A DNA stretch of 47,244 bases from Pseudomonas sp. ATCC PTA-122608. GTDB taxonomy: Bacteria; Pseudomonadota; Gammaproteobacteria; Pseudomonadales; Pseudomonadaceae. This document shows, in pieces, positions 7,794 to 16,157 of the stretch (positions are counted from its first letter, which is position 1; each line of letters begins with the position of its first letter). Below the pieces are notes generated by a model, which was given only the letters and a program-made list of their open reading frames with translations, did not search any database and was not told where the DNA came from. Where the stretch lies: positions 258 through 47,501 of the forward strand of contig NZ_LPNO01000003.1 in assembly GCF_001952855.1 (NCBI RefSeq). Direction: 5' to 3'. Position numbers and translations under genes: made by a program.

Positions 7794-10118
7794 TTAATTC
7801 ATCCAGCCCTTGACCCAATCCATCACCGATTCAGCGCTCGCGGGTGCACTGGCACCGCACGCTGCACCGGGTGGCGGTTCGCTGCCGCGAATATACGGCA
7901 TCTGCACCGCGCCCGGACAGTTGGCATCGGAACCCTGTCCGGTATGCGGATCGATCCAGGCCTGAACGATATTGTCCGGCTGCGGCATGTTCAGCGGCAG
8001 TGGATCGGCCTTCTTCATGAAACTGGTCCACACCTGCAACGCGCCGGTGGCACCGGTAAACGGCGTCTTGCCGTTGTCGTCGCGCCCCAGCCAGACCACC
8101 GCCAGCAGGTCCTGGCTGAAACCTGCGAACCAGCTGTCCCGCGAATCGTTACTGGTACCGCTCTTGCCGGCCAGCGTCAGGTTGGCTGGCAACACGCTGT
8201 AGGCCGAGCGCCCCGTACCTTCACGCATAACGCGCTGCATGGCGTTCTGGATCAGGTAGATCGAGGCCGGGTCAAAGCGCTGCTGAATCTGGAACGGATA
8301 ACGCTTGAGCGGTTCGCCTTCAGCCGTCAACACACTACGGATCCCGCGCATCGGTGTATTGAAACCACCGTTGGCCAGGGTCTGGTACATGGTCGCCACT
8401 TCCATCGGGCTCATCGCACCCGCACCCAGCAGCATCGACGGGAACGCCGGGAACTCGCGAGTGATGCCCAGCCGACCAAGTGTCTTGAGAACATTCGGCA
8501 CGCCCAGCTCAAGGCCAAGACGGGAGGTCGAGATGTTGTAGGAATGCGCCAAGCCCTGGTACAGGAAAATCGTACCGTGGGAGCGACGATCAAAGTTATG
8601 CGGCGTCCACATCTGCCCATCGGCACCTTTGACCGACAACGGGTCATCGGACAGCCAACTGGTCAGCGTGTACTTACTCGGTTTTTCCAACGCAGTCAGA
8701 TATACCGCCGGTTTGACCAGCGAGCCGATCGGCCGCACCGCGTCCAGCGCCCGGTTGAAGCCGGCAAAGCTGGCCTGGCGACTGCCGATCATGGCCTGGA
8801 CCTCACCGGTTTCCGGGTTGGTTACCACCATCGCGGCCTCGACATCGTCGGAGCCTTTACGGCCTGCCAGGCGTTTGAAGGTGTCATTGACCGAAGCTTC
8901 AGCCTTCATCTGCAGGATCGGGTCGAAACTGGTGAAGATCCGCAGGCCTTCCTCGGTCAAGTCTTCGTCGCGGTAGTCTTCACGCAGCTGGCGTTTGACC
9001 AGGTCGATGAAGCCCGGGAATGAGCTGTCGGCAAGCTTGCCGCGGGTGGTCACACCCAATGGCATTTTCTTCGCGGCAGCGACTTGTTCAGGAGTGGCGA
9101 CGCCTTGCTGCTCAAGTACATCAAGTACCAGGTTGCGCCGTTCGAGCGCGCGCTCCGGGTTACGGCGCGGGTTGTAGTAGGACGGCCCCTTGACCATGCC
9201 CACCAGCAGCGCCACTTGATGCAGTTTCAACTCGGACAACGGCTGGCCGAAGAAGAACTGGCTGGCCAGACCAAAACCGTGCACCGCACGCTGGCCGTCC
9301 TGGCCGACGAACACTTCATTGAGGTACGCCTCAAGAATTTCCTGCTTGCTGTAATGCAGCTCCAGCAGCATCGCCATCATGGCTTCGGTCAGTTTACGGG
9401 TCAGGCTGCGTTCGTTGGTCAGGTAGAAGTTCTTGACCAATTGTTGCGTCAGCGTACTGCCGCCCTGGGTCATCTTGCCGCCGGAGGTATTGACCCAAAC
9501 GGCGCGAGCGATGGACTTCGGTGATACGCCCCAGTGGCTGTAGAAATCCCGGTCTTCTACGGCAATCAGGGTATCCAGCAGGTAAGGCGGCACCTGATCG
9601 ATCTTGATCAGGATGCGGTCTTCCAGGTTTTTCGGATAAATCCCACCGATCATTAAGGGTTCCAGGCGCACCACCGGCAGCTTCGAACCGTTGAGCGAGG
9701 ACAGTTCGGCTACATAGTCGCCAGAGAAACGCACGCGCACCGGCTGGGGTTTTTCCAGGCCTTCATAGAACTGGAAGCCGCGGGTGTTCAAGTCGACGGT
9801 GTTACCGGAGACGGCAGCGGCACCGGGGCCATTGCTCACGGGTTCGCGGCGATAGCCCAAGGCATCGAGTTCGGTAAGGAAGTCATCCTTGCTCAGCTTC
9901 TGGCCGGTGAACAGTTCCAGCGGGCGCGCGTATACCTTGGCCGGAATGGTCCAGCGCTTGCCGGAGAACTTCTCCTGGACCACAGCATCGAGGTAAACCG
10001 CGAAGCCGGCGATCACTACAAGCCCTACCAGGCCGAGCTTAAGCGCCCAGCCCAGCCAAGGGCGCAGGCCGCGGGAAGGAGGTTTTTTACGGGAACGGGG
10101 AGATCGGGTACGAGTCAT
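7794..10118 (-). CDS. mrcB: Penicillin-binding protein 1B, bifunctional glycosyltransferase/transpeptidase
   Basis: A 774-residue class A PBP that polymerises glycan strands from lipid II and cross-links them. It has a basic cytoplasmic tail, one membrane anchor (about residues 25-48), a UB2H-like region and a GT51 domain with catalytic Glu188 in EDRDFYSHWG. The transpeptidase has S466-L-V-K, the SYN motif and K652-S-G-T. The C-terminal tail includes a CxGA-type Cys-containing end. A perfect TATAAT lies 8 bp before the ATG, and no Shine-Dalgarno is visible. It heads a minus-strand unit with the lipoprotein gene and yqcC. Confidence 0.96.
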   Translation of the reverse strand: MTRTRSPRSRKKPPSRGLRPWLGWALKLGLVGLVVIAGFAVYLDAVVQEKFSGKRWTIPAKVYARPLELFTGQKLSKDDFLTELDALGYRREPVSNGPGAAAVSGNTVDLNTRGFQFYEGLEKPQPVRVRFSGDYVAELSSLNGSKLPVVRLEPLMIGGIYPKNLEDRILIKIDQVPPYLLDTLIAVEDRDFYSHWGVSPKSIARAVWVNTSGGKMTQGGSTLTQQLVKNFYLTNERSLTRKLTEAMMAMLLELHYSKQEILEAYLNEVFVGQDGQRAVHGFGLASQFFFGQPLSELKLHQVALLVGMVKGPSYYNPRRNPERALERRNLVLDVLEQQGVATPEQVAAAKKMPLGVTTRGKLADSSFPGFIDLVKRQLREDYRDEDLTEEGLRIFTSFDPILQMKAEASVNDTFKRLAGRKGSDDVEAAMVVTNPETGEVQAMIGSRQASFAGFNRALDAVRPIGSLVKPAVYLTALEKPSKYTLTSWLSDDPLSVKGADGQMWTPHNFDRRSHGTIFLYQGLAHSYNISTSRLGLELGVPNVLKTLGRLGITREFPAFPSMLLGAGAMSPMEVATMYQTLANGGFNTPMRGIRSVLTAEGEPLKRYPFQIQQRFDPASIYLIQNAMQRVMREGTGRSAYSVLPANLTLAGKSGTSNDSRDSWFAGFSQDLLAVVWLGRDDNGKTPFTGATGALQVWTSFMKKADPLPLNMPQPDNIVQAWIDPHTGQGSDANCPGAVQMPYIRGSEPPPGAACGASAPASAESVMDWVKGWMN

Positions 10119-10126
10119 GGCGGCGG

Positions 10127-10132
10127 ATTATA
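10127..10132 (-). promoter_or_regulatory. -10 element directly in front of the mrcB start codon
   Basis: A perfect TATAAT on the minus strand is followed by CCGCCGCC and then the mrcB ATG (10116-10118). The expected start point would fall at or within about 2 nt of the ATG. No clear -35 is seen at 16-18 bp (best TGTTGG or ATGTTG). Confidence 0.5.
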
Positions 10133-10170
10133 CGCACTTTATTGATGACCAACATGAGCCGGACAGCGGT

Positions 10171-10198
10171 TTGCATGACCGTCCGTAGCCGCCATAAT
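10171..10198 (+). promoter_or_regulatory. candidate promoter for the APH/AAA fusion gene
   Basis: TTGCAT (10171-10176) and CATAAT (10193-10198) are 16 bp apart and lie 38 bp upstream of the GTG start. The promoter is divergent from the mrcB promoter within a 118-bp intergenic region. Confidence 0.5.
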
Positions 10199-10236
10199 GC
10201 CCGCCATGAATTTTCCCAGACTCTGAAGGATCGCCC

Positions 10237-11793
10237 GTGAGCCAGTCCCTGATTGCTGCCCTGCAAAACCCGGCCCTGTTTCCCCATCCGGTGGATCAGT
10301 TCCAAGTCATCGAGACCCATATTTCCTGGGTCCTGCTCACGGGTGACTACGCCTACAAGATGAAGAAGCCGGTGAATTTCGGCTTTCTCGATTTCACCAC
10401 CCTGGAAGCCCGCGGCCACTTCTGCAATGAAGAGCTGCGCCTCAACCAGCGCCTGACCGATGATTTGTATCTTGAAGTGTTGCCAATCACCGGCAGCGCC
10501 GAAGCACCACAATTGGATGGCGACGGCCCGGTGATCGACTATGTGCTGAAAATGCGCCAGTTTCCGCAGAGCCAGCTGCTCAGTACCTTGCAAGCCAACG
10601 GTGAACTGACCCACGCGCACATCGACGAAATGGCCAGGCAGATCGCGCACTTTCACCTGAACGCCCCGAAAGTCCCGGCCACCCACTCCGCCGGCACCCC
10701 GCACGACGTCATGGCGCCGGTGCTGCAGAACTTCGAGCAGATCCGCCCGTTCCTCAGCGACAAGGCCGATCTGGCGCAACTGGATGCCTTGCAGGCCTGG
10801 GCCGAAAGCAGCTTCGAGCGCCTAAAGCCCCTGTTCGAACAACGCAAGCTCAACGGCTTCACCCGCGAATGCCACGGTGATATCCACTTGGGTAACGCCA
10901 CGATGATTGATGGCCACGTGGTGATCTTCGACTGCATCGAGTTCAACGAGCCATTCCGCTTCACCGACGTGTATGCCGACACCGGCTTCCTGGCGATGGA
11001 CCTGGAAGACCGTGGCCTCAAGAGCCTGGCGCGACGCTTCATCAGCCAGTACCTGGAGCTGACCGGCGACTATCAAGGCTTGGAGGTGCTGAACTTCTAT
11101 AAAGCCTACCGCGCCCTGGTGCGCGCCAAGGTCGCGCTGTTCAGCATGCCGTCCGAGGCGGACGCGGTGCAGCGTGCTACCACCCTGCGCCAATACCGCA
11201 ACTACGCCAACCTCGCGGAAAGCTACAGCACTATCCCATCGCGCTTCCTGGCCATCACCCACGGCGTATCGGCCGTTGGCAAAAGCCATGTATCCATGCG
11301 CCTCGTAGAAGCATTGGGAGCGATTCGCCTGCGTTCAGACGTAGAGCGCAAGCGCCTGTTCGGTGAGCAGAAGGTCGAGAACACGCCACAGGCCGGGATC
11401 TACGCCGCAGACGCCAGCGCCGCCACCTATACGCGCTTGAACGAGGTCGCCGACACCGTGCTGCGCGCCGGTTTCCCGGTGGTACTGGACGCGACCTTCC
11501 TCAAGCGTGAACAACGCGACGCTGCAGCCAAGATCGCCGAGGCCACCGGCGCACCGTTCCTGATCCTCGACTGCAATGCGCCACAGGCTGTTATCGCCGC
11601 TTGGCTGGCACAGCGTCAGGCGGACAAAAATGATCCGTCCGACGCCACCCTGACCATCATCGAAGAGCAGCAGGCCACCCGCGACCCACTCAGCGCTGAA
11701 GAGCTACTGCTGAGCAAACGCGTGGAAACCAATGAAAGCGGTACCCTGGACGCATTGGTGGCACATATCCGCCAGCGCCTGCCGGGCCTGTAA
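10237..11793 (+). CDS. Fused aminoglycoside-phosphotransferase-like / P-loop ATPase protein
   Basis: A 518-residue two-domain protein. The N-terminal part (about 1-310) is an APH/choline-kinase-like fold with the catalytic-loop motif starting H213-G-D215-I-H-L-G-N and a following IFDCIEF metal motif. The C-terminal part is a P-loop domain with Walker A G343-V-S-A-V-G-K349-S, similar to small-molecule or nucleotide kinases. The same fusion occurs widely in proteobacteria, but I know no established substrate, and 'aminoglycoside' reflects the fold rather than evidence of resistance. It starts with GTG after TGAAGGA. Confidence 0.88.
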   Translation: MSQSLIAALQNPALFPHPVDQFQVIETHISWVLLTGDYAYKMKKPVNFGFLDFTTLEARGHFCNEELRLNQRLTDDLYLEVLPITGSAEAPQLDGDGPVIDYVLKMRQFPQSQLLSTLQANGELTHAHIDEMARQIAHFHLNAPKVPATHSAGTPHDVMAPVLQNFEQIRPFLSDKADLAQLDALQAWAESSFERLKPLFEQRKLNGFTRECHGDIHLGNATMIDGHVVIFDCIEFNEPFRFTDVYADTGFLAMDLEDRGLKSLARRFISQYLELTGDYQGLEVLNFYKAYRALVRAKVALFSMPSEADAVQRATTLRQYRNYANLAESYSTIPSRFLAITHGVSAVGKSHVSMRLVEALGAIRLRSDVERKRLFGEQKVENTPQAGIYAADASAATYTRLNEVADTVLRAGFPVVLDATFLKREQRDAAAKIAEATGAPFLILDCNAPQAVIAAWLAQRQADKNDPSDATLTIIEEQQATRDPLSAEELLLSKRVETNESGTLDALVAHIRQRLPGL

Positions 11794-11849
11794 GAAATAT
11801 TTCTTGGTCGTGTAGCCTTCCGGGGCTCACGGCCGAGTAATAGTGGCAC

Positions 11850-11855
11850 TATAAT
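11850..11855 (+). promoter_or_regulatory. -10 element before the pentapeptide-repeat gene
   Basis: A perfect TATAAT lies 32 bp upstream of the GTG start in a 94-bp intergenic gap. No convincing -35 is visible at 16-18 bp. Confidence 0.4.
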
Positions 11856-11887
11856 GGCGTCATAATTCCAACACGGGAGTCGCCATT

Positions 11888-12232
11888 GTGAGCCATCCGA
11901 AGCTACTTGATACCCCGCTGTACGCGCTTCTGCATAAAGATGACATCCGCGGCTTCAACCAGGAGCGTCCGAAAGACGGCCCGATCGATATGCGCGGCGG
12001 GGACTTTCGCGGCCTGGACCTGCGCGACCTGAATGCCGAGGGCGTAGATTTCACCGACGCTTATTTCCGCTCCGCCGACTTGCGCGGCCTGGATTTACGC
12101 GACTGCCCACTGGAAGGCGCGAGCCTGGCGCATGCCCAGATTTCCGGCACTTATTTCCCCCCTGAGCTGAGCGCTGACGAGATCCTGATGTCCGTCAATT
12201 TCGGCACGCGCTTGCGCTACCGTACACGGTAA
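11888..12232 (+). CDS. Pentapeptide-repeat protein
   Basis: A 114-residue protein with a central run of A(D/N)Lxx-type pentapeptides, such as GGDFRGLDLRDLNAEGVDF and SADLRGLDLRDCPLEGASL (about residues 37-90), predicting a short right-handed quadrilateral beta-helix. The GTG start is preceded by GGGAG at 8-nt spacing. The repeat run is much shorter than in gyrase-protecting Qnr/MfpA proteins, so no such role is claimed. The function is unknown. It probably has its own promoter. Confidence 0.83.
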   Translation: MSHPKLLDTPLYALLHKDDIRGFNQERPKDGPIDMRGGDFRGLDLRDLNAEGVDFTDAYFRSADLRGLDLRDCPLEGASLAHAQISGTYFPPELSADEILMSVNFGTRLRYRTR

Positions 12233-12246
12233 AACCGCTGTATCGC

Positions 12247-12276
12247 CTCCCGGCTACGCCCAAGGCGTACCGGGAG
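12247..12276 (+). terminator. hairpin after the pentapeptide-repeat gene
   Basis: CTCCCGG + TACGCC pairs with GGCGTA + CCGGGAG, a 13-bp stem with one bulged C and a 3-nt loop, 14 bp after the stop codon. Only a weak pyrimidine-rich tail follows (CTTCACCCTTTCC), so it may be a weak terminator or a 3' stabilising structure. Confidence 0.45.
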
Positions 12277-12432
12277 CTTCACCCTTTCCTACGCCAAAAT
12301 CCCCGCCTGCCTTAGAAGCTTTAGGTCGTTGCCGACCAAAGAACTACGCTTTTCCTACTGAGCGCTACACTCCTTTCAGGCTTGCCTGGTCACGATACCC
12401 ACCGAACCATTCGGCCGTCGCAAGGAGGCTTG

Positions 12433-12705
12433 ATGAATGATGAGCTGCAACACCTGAAAAACCTTGGCAAGACGTCGGCGCAATGGCTGCATGCGGTGGG
12501 CATCCACAGTGCGTCCGACTTACGCCGTCTGGGGGCAGTAGACGCGTACCGTGCCGTACGCACCCGTGGCTTCAGGGCATCCAAGGTATTGCTGTACGCC
12601 ATTGAAGGCGCGCTGATGGATGTGCACTGGAATGACATTCCCGTTGAACGCAAGGAGGCTTTAAACCGTCAGCTGGACGCTCTATCGGCACGCCAAAAGA
12701 ATTGA
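12433..12705 (+). CDS. TfoX C-terminal-domain protein
   Basis: A 90-residue helical protein matching the C-terminal domain of TfoX/Sxy. Its pattern is LKNLGKTSAQWLHAVGIHSASDL, then RRLGAVDAYRAVR and LLYAIEGALMDVHWNDIP, a helix-hairpin-helix-like fold. The N-terminal TfoX domain is absent. The ATG at 12433 is chosen because AAGGAGG precedes it at 4-nt spacing; an open frame further upstream has no such signal. Stand-alone TfoX_C proteins have no defined role that I know, so competence control should not be assumed. Confidence 0.85.
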   Translation: MNDELQHLKNLGKTSAQWLHAVGIHSASDLRRLGAVDAYRAVRTRGFRASKVLLYAIEGALMDVHWNDIPVERKEALNRQLDALSARQKN

Positions 12706-12783
12706 GACGGCAACTTGCCCCCACGTTTCAGGGGGTTCCAAACGAATGTTTGAGGAAATTCGAAAAGGTCGCAAAAACAAATG

Positions 12784-12811
12784 TTGACTCTTAAATGAGA
12801 ATCGTTATGAT
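12784..12811 (+). promoter_or_regulatory. prrF promoter
   Basis: TTGACT (12784-12789) and TATGAT (12806-12811) are 16 bp apart. The predicted transcription start is near 12818, where the recognisable PrrF sequence (AACTGGTCGCGAG) begins. Confidence 0.88.
12791..12809 (+). promoter_or_regulatory. Fur box of prrF
   Basis: The 19-bp site matches the consensus GATAATGATAATCATTATC at 13 positions, including AATGA, AATC and TTAT blocks. It lies across the spacer and the start of the -10. Fe-Fur bound here would block RNA polymerase, giving iron-repressed PrrF expression. Confidence 0.88.
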
Positions 12812-12817
12812 TATCAC

Positions 12818-12930
12818 AACTGGTCGCGAGATCAGCCGATAACTGAAAGACCATTGGTTCGGACTCTCAGATTATCTCCTCATCAGGCTAATCACGGTTA
12901 TTTGACCCGGCTCTTGCCGGGTCTTTTTTT
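12818..12930 (+). ncRNA. prrF: PrrF iron-responsive small RNA
   Basis: A sRNA of about 113 nt that I recognise from the conserved core CTCAGATTATCTCCTCATCA (12865-12884) plus the 5' AACTGG start. PrrF is induced when iron is scarce and, with Hfq, represses mRNAs of iron-containing proteins such as SodB and TCA enzymes. A Fur-box promoter and a strong intrinsic terminator delimit it. Only one copy lies here, whereas P. aeruginosa carries two in tandem, so the PrrH readthrough RNA cannot form. It converges on hmuV, 24 bp away. Confidence 0.93.
12904..12930 (+). terminator. prrF intrinsic terminator
   Basis: GACCCGGC and GCCGGGTC form a perfect 8-bp stem with a TCTT loop, followed by seven T. 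On the minus strand no T-run follows, so it serves prrF rather than hmuV. Confidence 0.95.
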
Positions 12931-12953
12931 GCCTATGAAAAACTGCGGCGATT

Positions 12954-13721
12954 TCAGCGTGCAATGATCAACGGATGGCCGCGCTCCGGATGCGGCTGCA
13001 CCAACACATCCAACCCGAATACCGCCTTCAGCGGCTCAGGCCGCAGCACCTGCACAGGTGTATCCAACGCATGGGGCCGCCCATCCTCCAGCAACAGGAT
13101 GCGATCACAGTAGCGCGCCGCCAGATTCAGGTCGTGAAGAATCACCAGTACCGCAGCACCACGGTCGGCAAAGGTGCGGATCGCCTGCAAGGTCGTGTGC
13201 TGGTGCAGCGGATCAAGCATCGACGTCGGCTCATCCAGCAACAAGGTCTGCCCCGCCTCACCTGGCCAGAGCTGCGCCAGCACTCGTGCGAGGTGCACAC
13301 GCTGCCGCTCGCCGCCCGACAACGCCAAGTAGCTGCGCCCGCTCAAGTGGCCGACGTCGGCAGCCTGTAAGGCGGCGTTGATGATTTCATCGTCACGCAC
13401 CCGGCCGGTCTGATGGGGCAAGCGCCCCATGCCCACAACCTCTTCGACGCGAAAGGCAAAGTCCAGGGTCGAGGTCTGCGGCAACACCGCCAAGCGCTGG
13501 GCACGCTGCGCTCCGCCCCAGTCCTTCAACTCGCGCTGGTCCAGCCACACACGGCCCTGGTCGGGCTGCAACTCGCCGCATAACGCACCGAGTAATGTAC
13601 TTTTTCCCGCACCGTTGGGGCCCAACACGCCAAGCACTTCACCTGGCAGCAGGTCCAGGGTGACGTCCGCCAACACGGTTTTGCGCCCACGGCGGATCTG
13701 CAGGTCTTCTACTCGCAGCAT
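12954..13721 (-). CDS. hmuV: Heme ABC transporter ATP-binding protein
   Basis: A 255-residue ATPase of the heme importer HmuTUV (PhuTUV in P. aeruginosa). The Walker A motif G34-P-N-G-A-G-K40-S, the ABC signature LSGGERQR and the Walker B LLLDEP are all present. The start overlaps the hmuU stop by 1 bp (TGATG). It is the last gene of hmuTUV and ends 24 bp from the convergent prrF terminator. It powers heme transfer across the inner membrane. Confidence 0.94.
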   Translation of the reverse strand: MLRVEDLQIRRGRKTVLADVTLDLLPGEVLGVLGPNGAGKSTLLGALCGELQPDQGRVWLDQRELKDWGGAQRAQRLAVLPQTSTLDFAFRVEEVVGMGRLPHQTGRVRDDEIINAALQAADVGHLSGRSYLALSGGERQRVHLARVLAQLWPGEAGQTLLLDEPTSMLDPLHQHTTLQAIRTFADRGAAVLVILHDLNLAARYCDRILLLEDGRPHALDTPVQVLRPEPLKAVFGLDVLVQPHPERGHPLIIAR

Positions 13722-14758
13722 CAGGCGCGCCCTCGTAACAACAGGTAGAGAAAAAACGGCGCACCGATAAACGCGGTAACAATGCCGATAGGTAATTCCG
13801 CCGGCGCCAAGGCCAGGCGCGCCACCAGATCGGCAAACAACAGCAAACTCGCCCCCGCCAACACCGAGGCTGGCAGCAGCACCCGATGATCGGGCCCCGC
13901 CAGCAGGCGCACCAGATGCGGCACCACCAACCCGACAAAGCCGATCATCCCCGCCGCCGCCACCGCGGCGCCCACGCCCAGCGCGGTGCAGAACACCAGC
14001 TCGCGCTTGAGGCCTTCAACATTAATGCCCAAGTGGCTGGCTTCCGACTCACCCAGCAGGAGTGCATTCAGCGCCTTGGCCCGGCGCGGCAGCCAAAGGG
14101 CGACGCCAGCGCTCACCAACAACAGCGGCCATAACCGCGAGTAGCTGGCGCCATTCAGGCTGCCCAGGTTCCAGAACGTCAGGGTGCGCAAGGTGGCGTC
14201 ATCTGCCAGGTAGGTGAACAGGCCCACCGCGGAACTGGCGAGCGCCGTCAGGGCGATACCCGCCAGCAACATGGTCGCGACATTGGTTTGGCCGTTGCGC
14301 CGCCCCAGGCGATAGACCAGCGCCGTCACCCCCAAACCACCGAGGAAGGCACACAACGACAGCAGATACGGCCCGAGGGCATCCGACAAACCGCCAAAAA
14401 ACGAACCACCGACAATCGCAATCGCCGCGCCCAACGCTGCACCGCTGGAAACCCCGACCAACCCGGGATCGGCCAAGGGATTACGAAACAGCCCCTGCAT
14501 TGCAACGCCGGAAAGTGCCAGAACTCCGCCAACGGCCAAGCCCAGTAACGTGCGCGGCAGGCGAATCTGCCCGAGGATCAACTCCGCCTGCTCCAGGCCG
14601 TGCGCGTCGATGGGCACACCCAACAAGCGCAACGCCGCGCGGAGTGTGTCCATCAACGGCAAGCTGACCGGCCCCAGGGCCAATGACAGCCAGATCGCCA
14701 ATACGCACAGCAGACTCAAGCCGATAAACAGGGCGCGCGGTTTAACCAGAGTGGTCAT
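13721..14758 (-). CDS. hmuU: Heme ABC transporter permease (FecCD family)
   Basis: A 345-residue permease with about nine or ten membrane segments and the FecCD-type motif [20 protein letters not shown] after the third segment. It forms the inner-membrane channel for heme delivered by HmuT. The start overlaps the hmuT stop by 4 bp (ATGA), and its stop overlaps the hmuV start by 1 bp, so the three genes form a tightly coupled operon. Confidence 0.94.
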   Translation of the reverse strand: MTTLVKPRALFIGLSLLCVLAIWLSLALGPVSLPLMDTLRAALRLLGVPIDAHGLEQAELILGQIRLPRTLLGLAVGGVLALSGVAMQGLFRNPLADPGLVGVSSGAALGAAIAIVGGSFFGGLSDALGPYLLSLCAFLGGLGVTALVYRLGRRNGQTNVATMLLAGIALTALASSAVGLFTYLADDATLRTLTFWNLGSLNGASYSRLWPLLLVSAGVALWLPRRAKALNALLLGESEASHLGINVEGLKRELVFCTALGVGAAVAAAGMIGFVGLVVPHLVRLLAGPDHRVLLPASVLAGASLLLFADLVARLALAPAELPIGIVTAFIGAPFFLYLLLRGRA

Positions 14759-15633
14759 GGGGCGGTTTTAGCCTGGGACGGATAGAACCCGGCGGACAAC
14801 TTCACCAGGCTTTGCGGCAAGCGCGGCCCAAGCCCGCCCACCAGCAGCGTCGGGTCCAGTTCATAGACGCGTCCATTCCTGGCCGCCGGTGTCGAAGCCA
14901 GGATCGGGTTCTCCTTGAACAGCGCGGCGCGGGCCGCATCGCCCGTCAGGGCACGATCGGCAAACACCAGCACTTCAGGATTGAGACCCGCCAGGGACTC
15001 CACGGAAAACGGTTTGTATCCATTGTGGGTCGCCAAGTTATGGCCGCCGGCCTGCTGCAACATCCAGTCAGCCGCCGTGTCTTTACCCGCAATCAGCGGT
15101 TTGCCGCCGGCATGCCCCAGCAGCAACAACACTCCAGGTGCTTTTTGCGTGGTCTGGACCTTGGTCACCCAGTTCTTTTGTTGATCCAGTTGTTGCTGAT
15201 AGTCGCCGAACAGCTCCGCAGCCTTCGCTTCGTTGCCCAGCAACTTGCCCAAATGCTGAAGGTTACCCTGCAGCGTCGGCAGATCCGGCTCGGCCGAAAA
15301 CAGCTCCACTTTCACACCAGCATTGCGGATTTGCGCCAATACCGGCGGCGGGCCCATTTCCTCGGTGCCGACCAGGATTTGCGGGCGCAGGCTCAGAATG
15401 CCCTCTGCCGACAACTGACGCTGGTATCCAATACTCGGTAACGCCTTGAGGGATTCTGGATGCTGGCTGGTGGTATCCACACCCACCAGCTTTGACTCAC
15501 CGCCCAGGGCCGTTACCCATTCCGACAACGCACCACCGGCGCTGACCCAACGTTGTGGCAGTTCAGAGGCCTGGGCCCCAGCGTTGACCAGCAGTCCGAC
15601 AACGAGCGCGATAGCACTGGCACTCAGGCGCAT
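14755..15633 (-). CDS. hmuT: Periplasmic heme-binding protein of the HmuTUV importer
   Basis: A 292-residue substrate-binding protein with a Sec signal peptide (about residues 1-22, cleaved near AQA). Tyr70 in GYQRQLSAEG is the expected axial heme ligand, as in PhuT/ShuT. I choose the ATG at 15633, preceded by AAGGAAA; the frame continues 15 codons upstream, but that extension would spoil the signal peptide. It leads the operon behind a Fur-box promoter. No adjacent outer-membrane heme receptor or cytoplasmic PhuS-like gene is present. Confidence 0.93.
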   Translation of the reverse strand: MRLSASAIALVVGLLVNAGAQASELPQRWVSAGGALSEWVTALGGESKLVGVDTTSQHPESLKALPSIGYQRQLSAEGILSLRPQILVGTEEMGPPPVLAQIRNAGVKVELFSAEPDLPTLQGNLQHLGKLLGNEAKAAELFGDYQQQLDQQKNWVTKVQTTQKAPGVLLLLGHAGGKPLIAGKDTAADWMLQQAGGHNLATHNGYKPFSVESLAGLNPEVLVFADRALTGDAARAALFKENPILASTPAARNGRVYELDPTLLVGGLGPRLPQSLVKLSAGFYPSQAKTAP

Positions 15634-15744
15634 AAAAGGGTTTCCTTCCAAGGGGTGAGCCCGCTGAAACACTCGCAATGTGACAGATCAAGGCTGCCCG
15701 ACATCGTACAGAGCGCCCAGTCAGCTAACGGGCGAAGCCGGCAT

Positions 15745-15772
15745 TTGATAATTGTTTGCATTTGCACGTCAA
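15745..15772 (-). promoter_or_regulatory. hmuTUV promoter with overlapping Fur box
   Basis: On the minus strand, TTGACG (15767-15772) and TATCAA (15745-15750) are 16 bp apart. A Fur-box-like 19-mer (15747-15765) with 13 of 19 consensus matches fills the spacer. This predicts iron-repressed heme uptake, parallel to the prrF control. The start of hmuT lies about 110 bp downstream. The same region is the upstream flank of the divergent Rieske gene. Confidence 0.75.
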
Positions 15773-15839
15773 GCGCCGGGCTCTTCGGCCAAATCAGGAT
15801 AGCCTTGCAGCCCGCAAACGGCGGCACTTAAGGACCGAT

Positions 15840-16157
15840 ATGAAGTTTCTCTGCGCCTCCAGCGAACTCGCACCCAACGCCAGCCGCGGTTTCGATATCG
15901 ACGGCCGCAAGCTGTTTGCCGTGCGCCGCGAAGGCATTGCCTACTTCTATATCAACCGTTGCCCACATCGCGGGGTGCCGCTGGAATGGCAGCCGCACCA
16001 GTTTCTGGACCCGAGCGCGAGCCTGATCCAGTGCGCCACCCACGGCGCGCTGTTCCTGATCGAGAGCGGTGAGTGCGTCGCCGGGCCTTGCGCCGGCCAG
16101 AGCCTGACAGCCCTGCCCGGCCGTGAGGACGAACAGGGCCTATGGGTGCAACTCTAA
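15840..16157 (+). CDS. Small Rieske [2Fe-2S] protein
   Basis: A 105-residue soluble Rieske-fold protein. It has both cluster-binding boxes: C-P-H in [11 protein letters not shown] and C-x2-H in [10 protein letters not shown]. Their size and spacing resemble ferredoxin components of dioxygenases or NirD-like domains. The ATG at 15840 follows AAGGA at 7-nt spacing. No oxygenase or reductase partner lies beside it, so the redox partner is unknown. Its stop overlaps the convergent sfsA stop by 3 bp. Confidence 0.88.
   Translation: MKFLCASSELAPNASRGFDIDGRKLFAVRREGIAYFYINRCPHRGVPLEWQPHQFLDPSASLIQCATHGALFLIESGECVAGPCAGQSLTALPGREDEQGLWVQL

Noticed and set aside
6656..7813. 385-codon plus-strand ORF opposite yqcC and the lipoprotein gene
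   Set aside because: Antisense to two genes with a clear lipoprotein signal and coupled starts; the translation looks like out-of-frame GC-rich DNA.
12669..12854. 61-codon minus-strand ORF across the prrF promoter
   Set aside because: It overlaps the TfoX-domain gene end, the Fur box and the sRNA start; no ribosome-binding site or conserved features were seen.
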